From: Agapetus fuscipes
Taxonomy: Eukaryota > Arthropoda > Insecta > Trichoptera > Glossosomatidae
Assembly: GCA_951799405.1 (NCBI GenBank)
Contig: OX637342.1
Coordinates: forward strand, 4,774,001-4,838,000
Reading direction: 5' to 3'
DNA length: 64,000 nucleotides
Numbering within the stretch: the stretch's first letter is position 1; each line of letters starts with the position of its first letter. Both the position numbers and the translations under genes were made by a program. A model generated the notes under the pieces. The model made no database searches. It was not told where the DNA came from and worked only from the letters and a program-made list of their open reading frames with translations. Of the stretch, positions 19,160 through 29,810 are shown one piece after another.

Positions 19160-20287
19160 ATGTTGAAAGCAGGAGGTGAATGCGTGATAGATTGGATGTA
19201 CGAATTATGTAAGCTTTGTGTGAATGCAGGAGTAGTACCGATAGATTGGAGGAAGGCAGTCATTGTTCCCATTTACAAAGGTAAAGGGGACAAAAAAGAC
19301 TGTCAGAACTTCAGACCAATCAGTCTACTCAGTATACCAGGAAAAGTCTTCTGTAAGGTGATTATAAAAAATGTGATTCTGACTACTAGTGAAAGGATTT
19401 CCGATATACAGTCCGGCTTTATGGCCGGTAGAGGCTGTGTTGATCAGATTTTTACTCTACGACAACTTGTTGAAAAACAATTGTCGGTGAGGCGGAAGCT
19501 GTTCACGGCCTTTGTAGATCTGGAAAAGGCTTTTGACTCAGTAGACAGAGGTATGTTATGGGATGTTTTGAAAGCATACGGAGTGAATGGGGCTCTCCTA
19601 GGTGCGGTGCATGCCAACTATGAAAATAGTAAGGCATGTGTTCGTATTGATGGTGAGTATAGCGAGTGGTTTGAAGTTTATAAGGGTGTGAGGCAAGGAT
19701 GTGTGATGAGTCCATGGCTATTTAACATAGTCATGGACAAGTGTGTCAGAGATGCTAGACTTAATGATTGTGGATTGATGATAGGAGAGAGCAAAGTGAG
19801 TGTTCTACTGTATGCAGATGATGCAGTTCTTGTATCTGATTCAGCAGTAGAATTGCAAACAATGCTCTCTAGATTGAATGAAGCTTTGTTAGGTAACCAT
19901 CTGAAGTTAAATGAAAGTAAGACGAAAGTATTGATTTTTGAAAGAGATGATGAAAGTATGAATTATGAATTTAAAATTAATGGAATGAATGTTGATGTCG
20001 TAAATGAGTTTGTATACCTGGGAAGTAAGTTTGAAAAAGATGGAAGAATGACCGGTGAATTTGAAAGAAGAGTAATGAAGGGCAGGTGTGTACTGGGTGC
20101 CACAACTTGTATCGCCAAAAATCAAAACATATCAAAAAATGCTCGATTGGCGGTACGCAGTGGCATACTTTTACCCACCTTGATGTATGGAAGCGAGGCC
20201 TGGACGGTGAATGAAAGTGAAATTAGTAAAGTCCATACTGTTGAAATGGACTTTCTAAGAAGTATGATTGGGAAAAAAACGGAGTGA
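19160..20287 (+). CDS. RTE-like LINE reverse transcriptase, truncated and frameshifted
   Basis: 375 codons; the coding frame actually enters upstream of this ATG at about 19136, where the element is 5'-truncated. RT motifs: FRPISLLSIPGKV 51-63, FVDLEKAFDSVDR 118-130, GVRQGCVMSPWLFN 177-190, catalytic YADD 218-221, thumb motif LNESKTKVLIFE. The RQGC-SP-LFN / LLYADDAVL style is that of the RTE group. The frame ends prematurely at 20287, just after a run of seven A residues (20272-20278), and the rest of the domain continues in the +1 frame at 20268-20627: an indel in the A run. Confidence 0.85.
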   Translation: MLKAGGECVIDWMYELCKLCVNAGVVPIDWRKAVIVPIYKGKGDKKDCQNFRPISLLSIPGKVFCKVIIKNVILTTSERISDIQSGFMAGRGCVDQIFTLRQLVEKQLSVRRKLFTAFVDLEKAFDSVDRGMLWDVLKAYGVNGALLGAVHANYENSKACVRIDGEYSEWFEVYKGVRQGCVMSPWLFNIVMDKCVRDARLNDCGLMIGESKVSVLLYADDAVLVSDSAVELQTMLSRLNEALLGNHLKLNESKTKVLIFERDDESMNYEFKINGMNVDVVNEFVYLGSKFEKDGRMTGEFERRVMKGRCVLGATTCIAKNQNISKNARLAVRSGILLPTLMYGSEAWTVNESEISKVHTVEMDFLRSMIGKKTE

Positions 20288-20627
20288 CAGGGTGAGGAAT
20301 GATTTTGTAAGAGAAGAATGTGGTGCAAGAGAAAGTGTGAAAGTGAAGATTAAAAGAAGTTTGTTAAGATGGTTTGGGCATATGGAGAGAATGAATGAGG
20401 AAAGACTGACGAAGAAAGTATATGTTGGTAGAATAGATGGATGTCGTGGTAGAGGAAGACCGAGAAAGGTATGGATGGACCAAATATCCGAAATTGCGAA
20501 TGAATGGAATATCCAGAGTCATAATAAAAGAAGAGCTTGTATGAAGAAGGTTATGACTCTGGAGGAAATGAAAGAAGTATGTAAGGATAGAAAGAAATGG
20601 CGGTTGATCTGTGATGTTGACGGCTGA
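20268..20627 (+). pseudogene. C-terminal continuation of the RTE-like LINE ORF after frameshift
   Basis: Encodes the conserved C-terminal tail (SLLRWFGHMERMNEERLTKK, then GRGRPRKVWMDQI) found after RT in this LINE group. The same segment is at 40455-40745 and, decayed, at 16330-16615. Confidence 0.8.
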
Positions 20628-21009
20628 GGTTTGTTAAAGTAAAATTGGTTTTATGATTTAGTTTTTTATGTCCATGTATATATTGTGATTTATTGTTTTT
20701 AAAAAATGTAATTTGTCATGTATGTTCCTTGACTTATAGGTTGTTATGCGGCTGACCACCCATAATGTAAAAATTGGTTCACTTTGCCAATGTCACCTCT
20801 GTTTCAGGGAAGGACGGCAAGAGTTGCAAGGCTTATGTTCATTTGAGATTGGGTTTTTATATTGTAGGTCCACATGCGGCATGTGTTAGCGCGAAATTAT
20901 ACATATCTGCTTGTGGGAATGCATTTAATATAAAACTTAAATGATATATATCTTTGCAGCTTAGATTAGATTAGATTATTAGACGAAGCATGTGAATGAT
21001 AAGTTCTCT

Positions 21010-21250
21010 TGACTTGTAACTTGGTATGAGGCTCACCACTCATGCTGTAAAAACTAATTTAACTTCACTAATGTATAACCTATTTCAGCAGGTTGTATTT
21101 TAATTTGAGATTTGGGTTTTCATATCATAATTTATGTATGATGCAGCATGCGTAAGCATGAACTTACACGTGTCTGCTTGTGACATTAATGTGAATCTTA
21201 AATGTCTGTATATCTTTGCTACTTAGGTTATTAATTATAGATTAATTGAT
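21010..21250 (+). repeat. LINE-tail/SINE repeat copy
   Basis: Diverged full-length copy starting TCTCTTGACTTGTAACTTGG, directly after the LINE. Confidence 0.65.
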
Positions 21251-22019
21251 AGATGTCATAAATCTACATCAATAAAAATGTGGGATTTCCAGTGCTGTTT
21301 TTATGAGTATGTGCTTGTTTTATACTTCAACAGCTCTAAATATCAAAATGTACTTAAAAATTAAACGTCAAACCGAAATTATTAAAATAACACTTTTTTT
21401 ATGAGTCATAGGATTGTATGACATAATATCAAAGTTATAAAATAAAATAACATGTTAAAGAAACAGCTGAAATAACAGTTTATTTTCACATAAATTCCTC
21501 ACAGTAATCCACTAATATCCTCGACCACAAAATAAAAGAAAAACAATCATTTTCCAATGTTTTGATTTATGGTTAGTTGACTTTCTAATCTTTCATTTCA
21601 AAGCGCCGTCTCCGAGATATGATTTCTAATGAAAGGCGGCAAATGTTGGCAGATCTCCAGGTATATGAGACGCTTCCATGGTCACTGGTCAAGTTTAGAG
21701 ACCCTAGTATAAATCTTTTACACAAACTTTCCTCGATTGAAGAAGACAAAAATGTATGAAATATGCGACGGCACGCCTAGTGAACGATTTAGTTTTCCAA
21801 TATTATTTTAATTTACACAGCCGAGTAAAATTCATGCAATGCTCGGGTAAGAGTACTCAAAAATTTTCAACTCAACCCAAAAAATATATGGACAAAAAAA
21901 CAGTACCTACATCTAGAGACCGTTTAAGTTTCGGTATATTTTTAGTAAAATGATAGGTTTGAACTTAAAGTTGTATCGTTTTGGTACATCCCAGTCATTA
22001 CGTCGAAAACAAAATTAAA
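21251..22019. other. no feature seen
   Basis: AT-rich; a GC-richer patch at 21600-21710 has no recognisable homology. Confidence 0.4.
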
Positions 22020-22308
22020 TTAGGCAGATTTATTTGGTGAGCGCTGTTTTTGTGTGTATCACACCTCAAGAGCCCTCTGCGAGCTTGGTCGTCGCTGTAT
22101 AAAGCGCCAATTCTCAAGCAAGACCCAGTTGCTGTAAGGTTGGACCTTTCGATGACCAGTCTTTGGTAAAGGTTTATGAATTTTTCAACCCAGCGAAGAG
22201 CAAATTGAAATTATTAAATGGGATATATTTTTGTGCTCCGCCGGGATTCGAACCCACAACCTTCCATTTACGAGTCCGAAGTGTTACCACTGGACTACGG
22301 ACCGAAAG
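22020..22308 (-). mobile_element. SINE-A (tRNA-derived), near full length
   Basis: On the minus strand: tRNA-like head CCGTAGTCCAGTGGTAACAC with B box GGGTTCGAATCCC, then a body (ACCTTTACCAAAG, AACTGGGTCTTGCTTGAGAA, TTGGCGCTTTATACAGCGAC) ending near AGCGCTCACCAAATAAATC. Reference copy for SINE-A in this window. Confidence 0.75.
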
Positions 22309-22564
22309 CATATTATATCAACATAAATTATATACAGGTAGATAGAGCATCAGAGAAGTTAGGTGTGCCAAAAAAACTACGCCCTAAGGCATCCTCTTCA
22401 TACTAACGAAATCTTGTTATAAGCAGTTTCCAGGCAGCCATCGTGTTTATGTCTCTTTTTAACGTGTGAAGTTAATATATCTCATGTCTCAGTTTTTCGT
22501 AACTTACTTATTATTGTGTGTTTATGGCAGGTTTGTTACTATGGGAAGAAACAGACCTATGTAA

Positions 22565-22770
22565 TCTAATCTAATCTAAGCTGCAAAGATATATATAATT
22601 TAAGATTTATATTAAATGCATTCCCAGAAGCAGACATGCATAATTTCGCGCTCACACATGCCGCATGTGGACCTGCAATATAAAAACCCAATCTCAAATG
22701 AACATAAGCCCTGCAACTCTTGCCAACCTTCCCTGAAACAGGTGTGACATTGGCAAAGTGAATCATTTTT
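22565..22770 (-). repeat. LINE-tail/SINE repeat copy
   Basis: Well-conserved copy lacking the first ~40 bp of the unit; bounded on the left by TAATCTAATCTAATCTAAG, the short tandem tail. Confidence 0.7.
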
Positions 22771-22969
22771 TGATCTAACGAAAACTAAAATTACGTGGTA
22801 TATGAATGTGTTTGTAATAGAAATGAGACAGACTAAATTTTGACTTCTTGCCAATATTTTTAATGAAGTAAATATTTACGATGGCGAAATTTGTTTTTTT
22901 TTTCAGCTTTTGCGAATTGCACTGAGGTCATTATTTTTCTATAATATTGGGAAAAATATTTTAGTCAGC

Positions 22970-23185
22970 CATCTATAATGTAAGTTGCAATAATGTTATA
23001 ACATTTAAGATTGATATTAAATGCATGCCCCCAAGCAGACACGTCTAATTTCAAAATAAAAACATAAACCTCTAATAAATATACAATTTTCACATCTCGG
23101 CTCCCTTTCCTGAAACAGGAGCTACATTGGCAAAGTGAACAAATTTTTACAGTATCAGCCTCATAATTACGTATTAGTCAAGGAA
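22970..23185 (-). repeat. LINE-tail/SINE repeat copy
   Basis: Diverged copy; own-strand start TCCTTGACTAATACG. Confidence 0.6.
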
Positions 23186-23369
23186 CAAAAAATATATTAT
23201 TCATTGTAAATTTTTCAATAAATACAAAATAACAATAAAATTTAACATTAAGAATTTGAAAGCCTCAATTAACCGCGAACATTACAGATGAACCGAATTT
23301 TTTTCTAACCTTTTATACTTTTTTCGTTTCCTCCAAACTTTTAACTTTTATCATTCAGTCTCTTCTTTT

Positions 23370-23520
23370 ATTAAAGCTTAAAGGTTTATGTATTGACATT
23401 ATGAAGATTCATTTGAAATTAATAAATAACACTTTTTTTTTTACATTATTAATTAGAGTTGTTGTCTTGACAATGATGTGATTACATCGAAAGCGCTCGA
23501 GGATAATAAATCAACTTATG
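23370..23520 (+). repeat. hairpin-family element with GAAA stem-loop
   Basis: The head TTTATGTATTGACATTATGA matches heads at 31485, 38540 and 57570. The motif at 23465-23501 reads CTTGACAAT-GATGT-gatt-ACATC-GAAAG and then CGCTCGAG, with a perfect 5-bp stem. Confidence 0.5.
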
Positions 23521-23860
23521 AAGAAAAACTTTGTGTTTTTTTTGACATTATTTTTCTTTTATTATTACTGTTGATATCCCATTTATTTCATCACTAAGTA
23601 TTAACTTAAGCACTAAGAATAAATTAATGAAATTATCAGTTATTAATTTTATAAAGTTCATTCAACTAATAGTCCCACCTACTGTGTTATTAAATTTCCT
23701 CTCTGTGCAATGTTTATAATTACTTAACAGTCATGAGAGGTGTCTCTTAATGCAACTTAGTATAATTTTAAGGGGGCGTCGGTAATGACGGCATGTCCTT
23801 AATGCATTTACAATGGACCCAGAAAATTATACAAATCAATCATCTAAGTTGCAGAGATAT

Positions 23861-24308
23861 CTTCTTCTTCTTCTTCCTTAGCCATCTCTCCACTGCTGGA
23901 TATAGGCCTCTTCCATGTTTCTCCACTCCTTTCTATCCTGTGCCCTCTGAATCCATTTCCGCCCCGCGATTGGAACAATGTCATCTGACCATCTTTTTTG
24001 TGGTCTGCCGACGCTTCTTTTATCTTCCCATGGTCGCCACTTGAGGATTTTCGTTGCCCATCGGTTGTCATCTCGTCTTGCCATATGGCCTGCCCATTGC
24101 CATTTTAGTTTTGCAATACGATCCATGATGTCTGTGACTTTTGTTAGGTGTCTGATGTCTTCGTTTCTTTTTCTATCTTTAAGACTTATTCCCAACATCC
24201 GTCTTTCCATGGATCGTTGTGAGCACTTTAATTTATGGACGCTCACTGCGGTTAGCGAGATGGTTTCTAGGCCATATGTTGTCACAGGGAGGATGCAAGT
24301 CTCAGAGA
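23861..24308 (-). mobile_element. 5'-truncated RTE-like LINE fragment with target-site duplication
   Basis: 448-bp insertion flanked by the 11-bp duplication TGCAGAGATAT (23850-23860 and 24309-24319), with an (AAG)n tail. Inserted in a LINE-tail repeat. Confidence 0.85.
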
Positions 24309-24327
24309 TGCAGAGATATACTGACAT
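23878..24327 (-). CDS. C-terminal region of LINE ORF2 (RTE-like), partial
   Basis: The true coding part is 23878 to about 24308; residues before it come from the flank. It carries the conserved tail of this group: TYGLETISLT, KLKWQWAGHMARRDDNRWA, GRPQKRWSDDI, AQDRKEWRNMEEAYIQQW, ending near the element's 3' end. RT itself is missing. The sequence clearly belongs to a different subfamily from 20268-20627. Confidence 0.8.
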   Translation of the reverse strand: MSVYLCISETCILPVTTYGLETISLTAVSVHKLKCSQRSMERRMLGISLKDRKRNEDIRHLTKVTDIMDRIAKLKWQWAGHMARRDDNRWATKILKWRPWEDKRSVGRPQKRWSDDIVPIAGRKWIQRAQDRKEWRNMEEAYIQQWRDG

Positions 24328-24685
24328 TTAAAGCGAATAATAAATGCACGCCCACAATCAGAACAGTGTAAGTTTGCGATCATATTATATGCTGCATGTA
24401 CACTTACAAAATAAACCAAACATCACATGAACATAACGCCTTGCAACTCCTGCAGCTTTTTCCTGAAACCAGGGTGGTATTGACAACGTGAAACATTTTT
24501 TTAAGTATGGGCGGTCAGCCTCATACAAATCTGTTATTCAGGGAGCATAATATAAAATAATATCGACATCAGATAAATACGTAAATGCTTACTAAAGCTA
24601 ATGCTAAAAGCTAAAGTCATTGACTAAGTGAAACATTTTTTAAAGTATCTATGTTCAGTCTCATACCAGCCTGTTGGTCAAGTAA

Positions 24686-25740
24686 CATATCGCTGCCTTA
24701 GTTCTTGTTTACCGTATCCGCCATTGAGAAAATTTTACATGAGCAATGTTTGCATGTGAGCTGGACCAATGTGTCTTATAAAAACAAGAAATTTATTTAA
24801 AAAATATTTAAAAGAACTCTCAAATTATCGAGTTTTACGGTTTTTCTTAGCTCAGATTGTGTAGAATTTGATTCATAAGACAACTGCATGAAAAAGTAAT
24901 ATTTGACAAGATTGGCGTATACGGTAAACAAGAACTGGGGGAGCGATATGTAGTGTCCGACCGAATATTCGGTTTCGGCTTTTGGCTTTCGGCCTTTCGG
25001 CCAATATTTGCCACATTCGGCAAACTTACGGTTTCGGCCGAAAGTAGTGGTCACTTTCGGCCCAACCGAAAGTTAGGCAGACAAACCGACCACCCGCGCG
25101 CACGCAACGCGACGCGAACGCCGCGACGCGATTGGCGGCCTTTAGACGAATAAAAGTTTAAAAAATCTTAAATAAATTGAAAAATTCTTTCATACTCGTG
25201 TACTACACATACACAACATATGAAGAACATATGTAGTTTTAAATAAGAAGATTGACTGACTTGACGGTCGTTTACGCCCTGTATAACTAATTGCCAATTG
25301 GGCGTTGACTTAAACATGAAAAGTTTTTTTTATTACCGTTTTTTATAATTGTTTTATTTTCATTTCATTTAATTTCTTATATAAAGTATTTTTGTTGCAT
25401 TTGTTTAACTTAATTAGGCGATGAAAGAAACATGAAAAGTTTTTTAATTTGTTTGATTTTTAATTATTATTAATTGTACCTATTAGTAATTTTAAAAAAA
25501 TTGCATATAGTTTTGCATTAAATAAAAAAGTTCCCAGAATTGTAAACACCTTTTATTGTTACTTGCATATCCTTCTAACTAAATAATGCATAACTAACTA
25601 GGCACTTAAATAATATACATACTTTCGGCTACGGCTTTCAGTTTCGGCTTTCGGCTTCGGCTTTCGGCTTTCTGCCGAAATTCGGCTACGGCTTTCGGCC
25701 GAAAGTGAAAGTACACTTTCGGTCGGACACTAGCGATATG
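24686..25740. mobile_element. PIF/Harbinger-like MITE (about 265 bp) split by a hAT-like element
   Basis: TIRs read CATATCGCT(G/C)CC..AGTTCTTGTTTACCGTAT from both ends. TAA flanks both sides (24683-24685 and 25741-25743), a 3-bp duplication as made by PIF/Harbinger. Similar, older elements are at 26810-27145 and 53632-53887. Confidence 0.6.
24951..25732. mobile_element. hAT-like non-autonomous element, 782 bp
   Basis: Perfect terminal inverted repeat TAGTGTCCGACCGAA, with an exact 8-bp target duplication GCGATATG (24943-24950 and 25733-25740), the hAT hallmark. Both subterminal regions are dense in CGGCCGAAAG / TTTCGGC words (24955-25080 and 25620-25725). No transposase coding. Confidence 0.88.
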
Positions 25741-25819
25741 TAACATAATATCATATGACATCAGATAAATAATTGCTCACGAAAAGCTAATGAAAATTAG
25801 GTACCAACCAATATCTATC

Positions 25820-25925
25820 ACGCATGTACTCGTATTTGTCAGAAGGGCCCAACAGCACGTTGACTCTCCTTCAAAGTTTTATTTTTTTAAATATCAAAAC
25901 TCATAAGGCCTTCCTTCAAAACTTC
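25820..25925 (+). repeat. dispersed repeat R5, partial copy
   Basis: TTTGTCAGAAGGGCCCAACA and CATAAGGCCTTCC resemble 44535-44640 and 49155-49235. Confidence 0.4.
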
Positions 25926-25984
25926 AAAAGGTGTATTTATGAGTTATGTCGGGGATTTGAACCGTGTACCATCTGGATGAAAAA

Positions 25985-26460
25985 CCAGAAAAGTACGTTG
26001 TCTTGTCTTGTCTTGTATCCTGCCGCCATTCCTCTAGGGGTGGCCGGTACCTCCACACAAGTGCCGCCACTTGACTCTGTCCTTGCATACTTCTTTCATC
26101 ACTCTTTTCATGCACTCTCTTTTCTTGTTTCCACTCTGTAAATTCCATTCATTCGCAATCTCACTTATCTGATCAATCCATTATTTCTTAGGTCTTCCTC
26201 TTCCACGCTTACCTATTACATTCTCTTTGTACACTTTGTTGTCAGTCAGTCTTCATTCATCCTTTCAACATGTCCAAACCATCGCATCACACTTCTTTGA
26301 ATTTAAATTCATTCAGAACCCATTCGTTTCTCACTCTATCTTTCAGTGTTTTTCCTGTCATACTTCTCAAATGAGCCATTTCTACAGTGCATACCTGATT
26401 TACTTCTCTTTCATTCACCGTCCACGACTCGCTTCCATACATTAGGGTCGGCAACAATAT
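25985..26460 (-). mobile_element. 5'-truncated RTE-like LINE (second subfamily)
   Basis: On the minus strand it encodes ILLPTLMYGSESWTVNEREV, then HLRSMTGKTLKDRVRNEW, continuing after frameshifts to the GRGRPR-type tail. It ends GGTGGCCACCCCTAGAGG-like sequence and an (ACAAG)n tail. Matches 16330-16615. Confidence 0.7.
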
Positions 26461-26809
26461 ACAATTGTGAACCGCAATTTTCATTTTCGTCGTGAGACGT
26501 AAAATAAAAATAAGAAAAATCAATTGAAACAATGCACGAGATGAGCAAAACAATAAGTCTACCAATGGCCGATTGACAAATAGTCGTTTGCCGTAATTGG
26601 AAAATGATGATCTCACAGTTGTGAAAAAGTCTGCAAAAATCGAAACGGATAAACTCAAAACACAAGTGGCGTGGGTGGGGCAAAACTTGCAAAACACAAT
26701 GAGAGCCAATGTATCAAAGTGTCAGCAAAATTTTTCTAATTATTGGCACTAGCAAAAAATATTGCGGAAGTGATCAAGTGCTTGTTTCTGAACTAGAAAA
26801 TATATAAGT

Positions 26810-27145
26810 GTTTTTAATTGATATGTGGTCACTTTAGTGCCTGTTTGTCTTTTCTCCAACAGAGGTACTTTCACATGAGCAATGTCTGTATGTGTGCTGG
26901 ACCTATGTGCCTTATGAATGCTGCAAATTGATTTTGAAAATATGAAAAACTTTATATAATATAAAAAAACTTTTTTTCTTAGCTCAGATTTTTAAAATGT
27001 GATTCTTAGGACAATTTCATTTAAAGGTCATCTTTGAATCAAATAGTAGATAAGCCAAACAAGCACTGGCAGGACGATATTCTGCCTATTAAAATAATAT
27101 CGGCCTCTTATGGACATAAGACAAACAAGTATTAAGGGGACGATA
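26810..27145. mobile_element. PIF/Harbinger-like MITE, older copy
   Basis: Outer inverted words ATATGTGGTCACTTTAGTGC / GTATTAAGGGGACGATATGT, with the internal sequence CATGAGCAATGT...GTGCTGGACC...CTTAGCTCAGATT shared with 24720-24860. Confidence 0.5.
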
Positions 27146-27324
27146 TGTAAAAAGATCCGCAATGAGTTATATTTTCCTTCAAATTTAAAACATCTGAATT
27201 TGGATTCATTTCTTCAATGATAGTAATGACCAATTTATTAACACCTCCTTGACAGCGATGACCTGTACATAAAAATTAATCGAAGAAACACGAGTTGATC
27301 AGATTAGAACTGGAATTACTCCAA

Positions 27325-27492
27325 AAGCGTTATTCTGCTAAATTCCTTACGACCTTTAGGCGACGAGATAGCGATTCGTTTCCAAAATAAGGTGAACTGT
27401 GATTTTTTATCCATGGAGTTCTTTCGCAAGCGCTAGCAAGCCCCGACATGGATTGATATCCAAAGTGTAAGGAATTTAGAAGAATAGCGCTT
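27325..27492. mobile_element. small MITE, 168 bp
   Basis: 26-bp inverted arms (AAGCGTTATTCTGCTAAATT at the left; inverted CTTCTAAATTCCTTAC at the right), with no coding. Confidence 0.5.
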
Positions 27493-27605
27493 CAGGTTCC
27501 AAACTGGAGGACTGCGGCCGAGGACAGAGACGGATGGAGGCTGAGGATAACGGAGGCCAAGGAGAGATATGGACTGTAGAGCCATTTAAGAAGAAGAAGA
27601 AGATC
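27493..27605 (+). mobile_element. extreme 3' end of a LINE ORF2
   Basis: Encodes RTAAEDRDGWRLRITEAKER, the stereotyped end of RTE-like LINE proteins, then a stop and a (GAA)n tail. Confidence 0.6.
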
Positions 27606-28289
27606 TGAATAAGAAGGTGATAGTGCGATTAGATTCCATGGATCATCCGCTGCTTAATGTAAATTTTGCATACAAAAAAACTATACCTAATCCGAGGATT
27701 ATGTATTAATTACGTATTTTTTTCTGAATAATGTTAAATATAAGTTAAAAGTTATAATAAAATATATGTAAGTACCTCTTTTAAATGAAAACCAAACTCC
27801 AAAATTTTGACAGCCAATGAATCATACCAATTAAACTTTTCACTTTATTATTGTCTTTCACGTGGTAGGTATATTCGTTTTTTTATTGTTTATGGGAAAA
27901 CTTTTTCGTGAAGGTTTCGAACACGCGCGTCGTTTTTCGTTTCGTTTTTCAAAAAATCGAACACAATTCAAATTCAAATAAACGCCACAATACGAACATC
28001 AAATCAAACTTGTAAACGATAAATATTGCACTCTTTGTTATACTGTGTTATTATTGTTTACGAGTATTATCGTTAGATAAATAATAATAATAAATAAGCT
28101 TAAAATTAATTTAAAATAATTTAAAAACGACGCGTCGACCGGGCGGAGAGACTGTTTCAACTAAAACGCATCACAGGATCTCGCGAACATTGGATTTTTA
28201 GATCAGCATCTATATTTACTCTTGCTAGCTGAGTGAGCGTCGGTACACTCTACTCCAGAGTGTGCCAAACCGTGTGTCGTAATTGTGCT
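27606..28289. other. no gene seen
   Basis: AT-rich to about 28130, then a GC-richer patch (CGCGTCGACCGGGCGGAGAG) leading into the minisatellite; function unknown. Confidence 0.35.
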
Positions 28290-28868
28290 GTCAGTGGGCC
28301 ATCAGTGTGGCATCAGGTACCATCAGTGGGCCGTCAGTGTGGCATCAGGTACCATCAATGGGCCGTCAGTGTGGTATCAGGTACTATCAGTGTGGCATCA
28401 GATACCATCACTGGGCCGTCAGTGTGGCATCAGGTACCATCAGTGGGCCGTCAGTGTGGCATCAGGTACCATCAATGGGCCGTCAGTGTGGCATCAGGTA
28501 CCATCAATGGGCCGTCAGTGTGGTATCAGGTACTATCAGTGTGGCATCAGATACCATCACTGGGCCGTCAGTGTGGCATCAGGTACTATCAGTGGGCCGT
28601 CAGTGTGGTATCAGGTACTATCAGTGTGGCATCAGGTACCATCACTAGGCCGTCAGTGTGGCATCAGATACCATCAGTGGGCCGTCAGTGTGGCATCAGG
28701 TACTATCAGTGGGCCGTCAGTGTGGTATCAGGTACTATCAGTGTGGCATCAGGTACCATCACTAGGCCGTCAGTGTGGCATCAGGTACCATCAGTGGGCC
28801 GTCAGTGTGGCATCAGGTACTATCAGTGGGCCGTCAGTGTGGTATCAGGTACCATCAGTGGGCCATCA
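28290..28868 (+). repeat. minisatellite of 32-bp and 21-bp units
   Basis: Basic 32-bp unit GTCAGTGTGGYATCAGGTAY plus YATCARTGGGCC; a shorter 21-bp version lacking an 11-bp block (AGTGGGCCGTC) is interspersed about four times at recurring intervals. All three forward frames stay open because 32 is not a multiple of 3 and the unit lacks stops; I regard the open frames as non-genic. Confidence 0.9.
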
Positions 28869-28978
28869 GCATATTTGAAAATATAAATGGTATATTTTAT
28901 GTGCTCTACCGGGATTCAAACCCACAACCTTCCCATTCAGAGTCCGCAGTGGTACCACTGAGCTACGGACCGGTCGGA
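28865..28978 (-). mobile_element. SINE-A head fragment
   Basis: Minus-strand tRNA-like head (CCGTAGCTCAGTGGTACCAC, B box GGGTTTGAATCCC) and the first body bases, abutting the minisatellite. Confidence 0.65.
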
Positions 28979-29360
28979 AAATGTTTATTTTAATGTTTTT
29001 TTAGCAAAATTGATCACTGTAGGTACCCACGCACCGTGAAATGAAAAAGTTTGGCAGGCTCTGTGCTACAGGGACAAATAATATATGTAATTGTGGGCGT
29101 ATCATGCTGTTGTGACTGAGATGTGATCATACACTGTAGGTGCCCATATAACCTACTACACAATATGTAGATATATGACAAATACTTACATTCATACAGC
29201 GTGCAAAACTCTACTGACGCCTCTGACATTTTCCTAAATACTGATCCAACCATGGTGGTAGTATTCAATGGAGGGGCTATGAATGTGATTTAGTACCAAT
29301 CAACATGATGCACTGTCTTTGGCATCATACATTGTGTATACATATATTTTCCGTTCGTCT

Positions 29361-29807
29361 GGTCTGTACCTCAGTGGTAACACTGCGGACTCTGAATGGG
29401 AAGGTTGTGGGTTCGAATCCCGGCGGAGAACAAAAAAAATCATAAAAACCTTTACCAATGACCGGTCACCAAAGGTCCATCCAGCCTTACAGCAACTGGG
29501 TCTTGCTTGAGAATTGGCGCTTTGTAGCGACGACGATCAAGCTCATAAAAAGGTCGTTAGCTCAATTGGTAGAATGCTTGCATTCCATGCCGAGAGCAAG
29601 GGTTCGATCTCAAAGGTTTACTCAGCCTTCACAAGAAATGAAAACTAGCCCCCCCCGGGAGCTGGAAAAACGCCCACTTCAACTGAAAGTGGTTGGTGTA
29701 AGGCCGGCCCCCTTACCTGTAAAAAAAATAGGTCCCGAAGCGCCACATGCTACCCATTCGGGAATAACGCGGGCAAGAAGTTACACTATATGTGTAGCTT
29801 AGTTGCG
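29361..29807 (+). mobile_element. composite two-headed SINE (SINE-A fused to SINE-B)
   Basis: SINE-A at 29361-29549 (CTGTACCTCAGTGGTAACAC, B box GGGTTCGAATCCC), followed at GATCAAGCTCATAAAAAGG by a second tRNA-like head TTAGCTCAATTGGTAGAATG with B box GGTTCGATCTC, then the SINE-B body to TGTGTAGCTTAGTTGCG. The same junction occurs at 50541-51030. Confidence 0.75.
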
Positions 29808-29810
29808 TTT

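Larger units (their letters stand above)
19136..20985 (+). mobile_element. RTE-like LINE, 5'-truncated, complete 3' end
   Basis: Starts in the middle of RT (FDGINGEMLKAGGE), continues through the C-terminal region and a ~350-bp 3'UTR, and ends with a (GATTA)n tail. Its last ~250 bp are the abundant LINE-tail/SINE unit. The 3' 640 bp are almost identical to 40452-41096. Confidence 0.85.
23830..24545 (-). repeat. LINE-tail/SINE repeat copy split by a LINE insertion
   Basis: Left part 23830-23860, right part about 24320-24545. The break is marked by the duplicated target word TGCAGAGATAT. Confidence 0.7.

Noticed and set aside
28290..28868. CRISPR-like array
   Set aside because: Units are contiguous with no unique spacers, and the genome is an insect's.
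28233..28886. Long overlapping open frames (217, 121 and 197 codons) as a repetitive-protein gene
   Set aside because: All three forward frames are open because the 32-bp unit is stop-free and not a multiple of 3. There is no ATG-led conserved product and no domain; a minisatellite explains it.
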